NCBI RefSeq assembly: GCF_000938305.1
Contig: NZ_JYMT01000020.1
Coordinates: 96,731 to 160,730 of the forward strand
Direction: 5' to 3'
DNA length: 64,000 nucleotides
Origin: Bradyrhizobium sp. LTSP885
GTDB taxonomy: Bacteria > Pseudomonadota > Alphaproteobacteria > Rhizobiales > Xanthobacteraceae
Position numbers and translations under genes: made by a program. This document shows positions 62,685 through 64,000 of the stretch, piece by piece (the stretch's first letter is position 1; every line of letters begins with the position of its first letter). The notes under the pieces were generated by a model. That model saw nothing but the letters and a program-made list of their open reading frames with translations, made no database searches and was not told the origin of the DNA.

Positions 62685-62702
62685 GTCGTCCCGGCGCAGG
62701 CC
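62685..62702. repeat. Truncated family 1 repeat at the left end of the IS element
   Basis: GTCGTCCCGGCGCAGGCC matches the left half of the family 1 repeat (GTCGTCCCGGCGAAGGCC). The following sequence does not continue as CGGGACCCATAACC but changes to CATAGGCGCTAAAATAGG, which is likely the IS end. Confidence 0.6.
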
Positions 62703-62757
62703 CATAGGCGCTAAAATAGGATTTGCGCGTTGGATTTACGTGTGATTCCAAGAAGAG

Positions 62758-63861
62758 ATGAGAAACGAATCGCTTGTGAACGAAGACTGGGCGCGTGTTG
62801 TTTCGCGGCTGGGCGGAGCTGAGGCTCTGGAGGCTGGCGCGCGGGAGACGAAGGCGTTTGTTCGCCCGCGCGAGATCAGCAATGCAGTCGATCTGCTGCG
62901 GCTGATCCTTGCGTATTGCCTGGGCACGAGAGGTCTGCGGTTGACGGCGGCATGGGCGACTTCGGTGGGCCTTGTCGATATCTCCAACGTGGCTCTGTTA
63001 TACCGGCTGCGTCAGTCCGGGGATTGGCTTGCACAGCTGATAGGCCGGGCACTTGCGAGCGGTGCGCCGAAGGCAAGCCGCGGTCGACTGATCCGCATCG
63101 TTGACGCCACGACGGTCCCAAAAGCTGGAACCGGCGGCAGGCAGAAGAATGCGGTGTGGCGCATCCACAGTGCGTTCGATCTTCCGCAAGAACGTTTTGG
63201 TCACTTCGAGCTGACCGACGAACGCGCGGGCGAGACGCTGGACCGGATCCCGCTGATTGCCGGCGAGATCCGTCTTGCCGACCGCGCCTATCTGCAGCCG
63301 GAGCGCATGGCGTATCTGGTCGAGGCCGGTGCGGACTTCGTGATCCGCTCGGGCTGGAAGAGCGCTTGTTGGCTGGATCGCAAAGGCAATCTGATCGATC
63401 TCGTCGCCGAACTGCGCAAGGCCGCGGCACGCGGCATCATCGACCGGCCGATCTGGGTAAAACGCAAGTCTGGTGGAGCACCGCTTGCTGTGCGTTTGGT
63501 TGCCGTCAAGAAACCTGCAGATGCGGCTCAGGCTGCACGGCGCAAGGCACGCAGGACGGCTCAGAAGGGAGGCCATCGTCTCTCCAGGCAAACGCTTGAT
63601 GCTGCGGATTGGGTGATCCTGGTGACCTCGCTCAAGCCCGAGGACTTCACAACCGCTGATCTGCTTGCCCTTTACCGGCTGCGATGGCGGATCGAACTCG
63701 GCTTCAAGCGGCTGAAGAGCCTGATTGGCTTGAAAGGACCTCCAGGAACTGACGAGCGGTCTGCCAGACCCCATATCCTCGCTCACCTGCTGATCATTCT
63801 TCTGCTCGAGCCGCTTGTCGACGAACTCGAGGACTCTCCCCGCTTGGCCGAAGCCGCCTAA
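62758..63861 (+). CDS. IS4-family transposase
   Basis: A 367-residue DDE transposase. Catalytic residues are Asp116 (RIVDATTVPKAG), Asp175 (RLADRAYLQ) and Glu313 (YRLRWRIELGFKRLKSL, which fits the IS4 signature Y-2-R-3-E-6-K exactly). The frame stops at 63859-63861. A region just downstream (from about 63864), read in the -1 frame, gives PAAWRLLRQLIASLLQAIIP, which looks like the missing C-terminus. So the gene appears to be frameshifted near 63850 or to use a -1 shift. It may be inactive. Confidence 0.9.
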   Translation: MRNESLVNEDWARVVSRLGGAEALEAGARETKAFVRPREISNAVDLLRLILAYCLGTRGLRLTAAWATSVGLVDISNVALLYRLRQSGDWLAQLIGRALASGAPKASRGRLIRIVDATTVPKAGTGGRQKNAVWRIHSAFDLPQERFGHFELTDERAGETLDRIPLIAGEIRLADRAYLQPERMAYLVEAGADFVIRSGWKSACWLDRKGNLIDLVAELRKAAARGIIDRPIWVKRKSGGAPLAVRLVAVKKPADAAQAARRKARRTAQKGGHRLSRQTLDAADWVILVTSLKPEDFTTADLLALYRLRWRIELGFKRLKSLIGLKGPPGTDERSARPHILAHLLIILLLEPLVDELEDSPRLAEAA

Positions 63862-64000
63862 CCAGACCTGCAGCATGGCGCCTGCTCCGTCAGCTCATCG
63901 CCTCCCTGCTCCAAGCCATCATTCCCCAGCCCACAATCGCGCGTCTGCGCAGAGCCAGCCTCGCTCTCCAACGACATCTGCGCGAGCCTCCCAGACGTAA
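63862..64000 (+). pseudogene. Probable C-terminal remnant of the IS4 transposase (-1 frame)
   Basis: The reading frame shifted by -1 relative to the transposase stays open from about 63861 to the window end and encodes RPAAWRLLRQLIASLLQ..., a plausible continuation of the same protein. No slippery heptamer is seen at the junction, so a sequence error or an indel is more likely than programmed shifting. The end lies outside the window. Confidence 0.45.

Larger units (their letters stand above)
62702..64000 (+). mobile_element. IS4-family insertion sequence, left part (right end outside window)
   Basis: The element probably begins near 62702, just after the truncated repeat, and carries the transposase at 62758. 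The right end and target-site duplication lie beyond 64000, so the full length cannot be given. The left boundary is inferred from the break in the repeat. Confidence 0.65.

Overview
This window looks like chromosomal DNA of a Bradyrhizobium-type alphaproteobacterium. It is GC-rich, nearly every coding gene has long antisense shadow frames, and the gene set (peptide and sugar-acid ABC/TRAP transporters, oxidative sugar catabolism, RND efflux, many TetR/GntR/Lrp regulators) is typical of the group. Several families of short palindromic intergenic repeats of the kind seen in Bradyrhizobium and Rhodopseudomonas lie between genes. The assignment is inferred from gene content and repeats; no rRNA, tRNA or CRISPR was seen.

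Layout. 1-9300: a plus-strand peptide-uptake operon with the tail of one DppD-like ATPase, its DppF partner, gamma-glutamyltransferase, a DUF1028 protein, and then a second complete peptide ABC transporter (two ATPases, binding protein, two permeases). 9.5-15.6 kb: a RidA-like protein and a minus-strand tetR-hlyD-RND efflux operon. 15.6-20.2 kb: a two-subunit thiamine-diphosphate decarboxylase-like enzyme, a cytochrome P450, a two-TM potassium channel and ornithine aminotransferase. 20.3-29.0 kb: a long minus-strand cluster with an ABC transporter, an enolase-superfamily enzyme, a Gfo/Idh oxidoreductase, a DUF993 aldolase-like protein, a TIM-barrel isomerase and, after a gap, an FMN hydroxyacid oxidase. 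This is the best candidate for an undescribed catabolic pathway.

29.3-35.6 kb: TetR regulator, double VOC protein, two PfkB sugar kinases, ferredoxin-reductase-like flavoprotein and enoyl-CoA hydratase. 35.6-43.3 kb: a sugar-acid regulon (TRAP transporter, IlvD/Edd dehydratase, GntR regulator, uronate-dehydrogenase-like enzyme, SMP-30 lactonase) with shared ATTGNCAAT motifs. 43.3-48 kb: aldehyde dehydrogenase and an AceE/MdeB-like 2-oxoacid dehydrogenase E1 with a divergent Lrp regulator. 48-50.7 kb: a repeat-rich island with a DUF2867 protein and a lipocalin-like protein. 50.7-57 kb: FAH-family hydrolase, PPK2 with a likely Pho box, a split amino-acid ABC transporter, an SDR lacking the usual tyrosine, and a zinc dehydrogenase. 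57-64 kb: a large autotransporter, an EamA transporter, an aldo/keto reductase, and an IS4-family transposase beside a truncated copy of the palindromic repeat.

The main functional themes are peptide and glutathione-type uptake, oxidation of sugars and sugar acids, and keto-acid breakdown. The most notable architectural features are the paired inverted repeats: one supplies the stop codon of a kinase, two opposing copies bracket a transporter gene that may have been inverted, and one is truncated next to an IS element.
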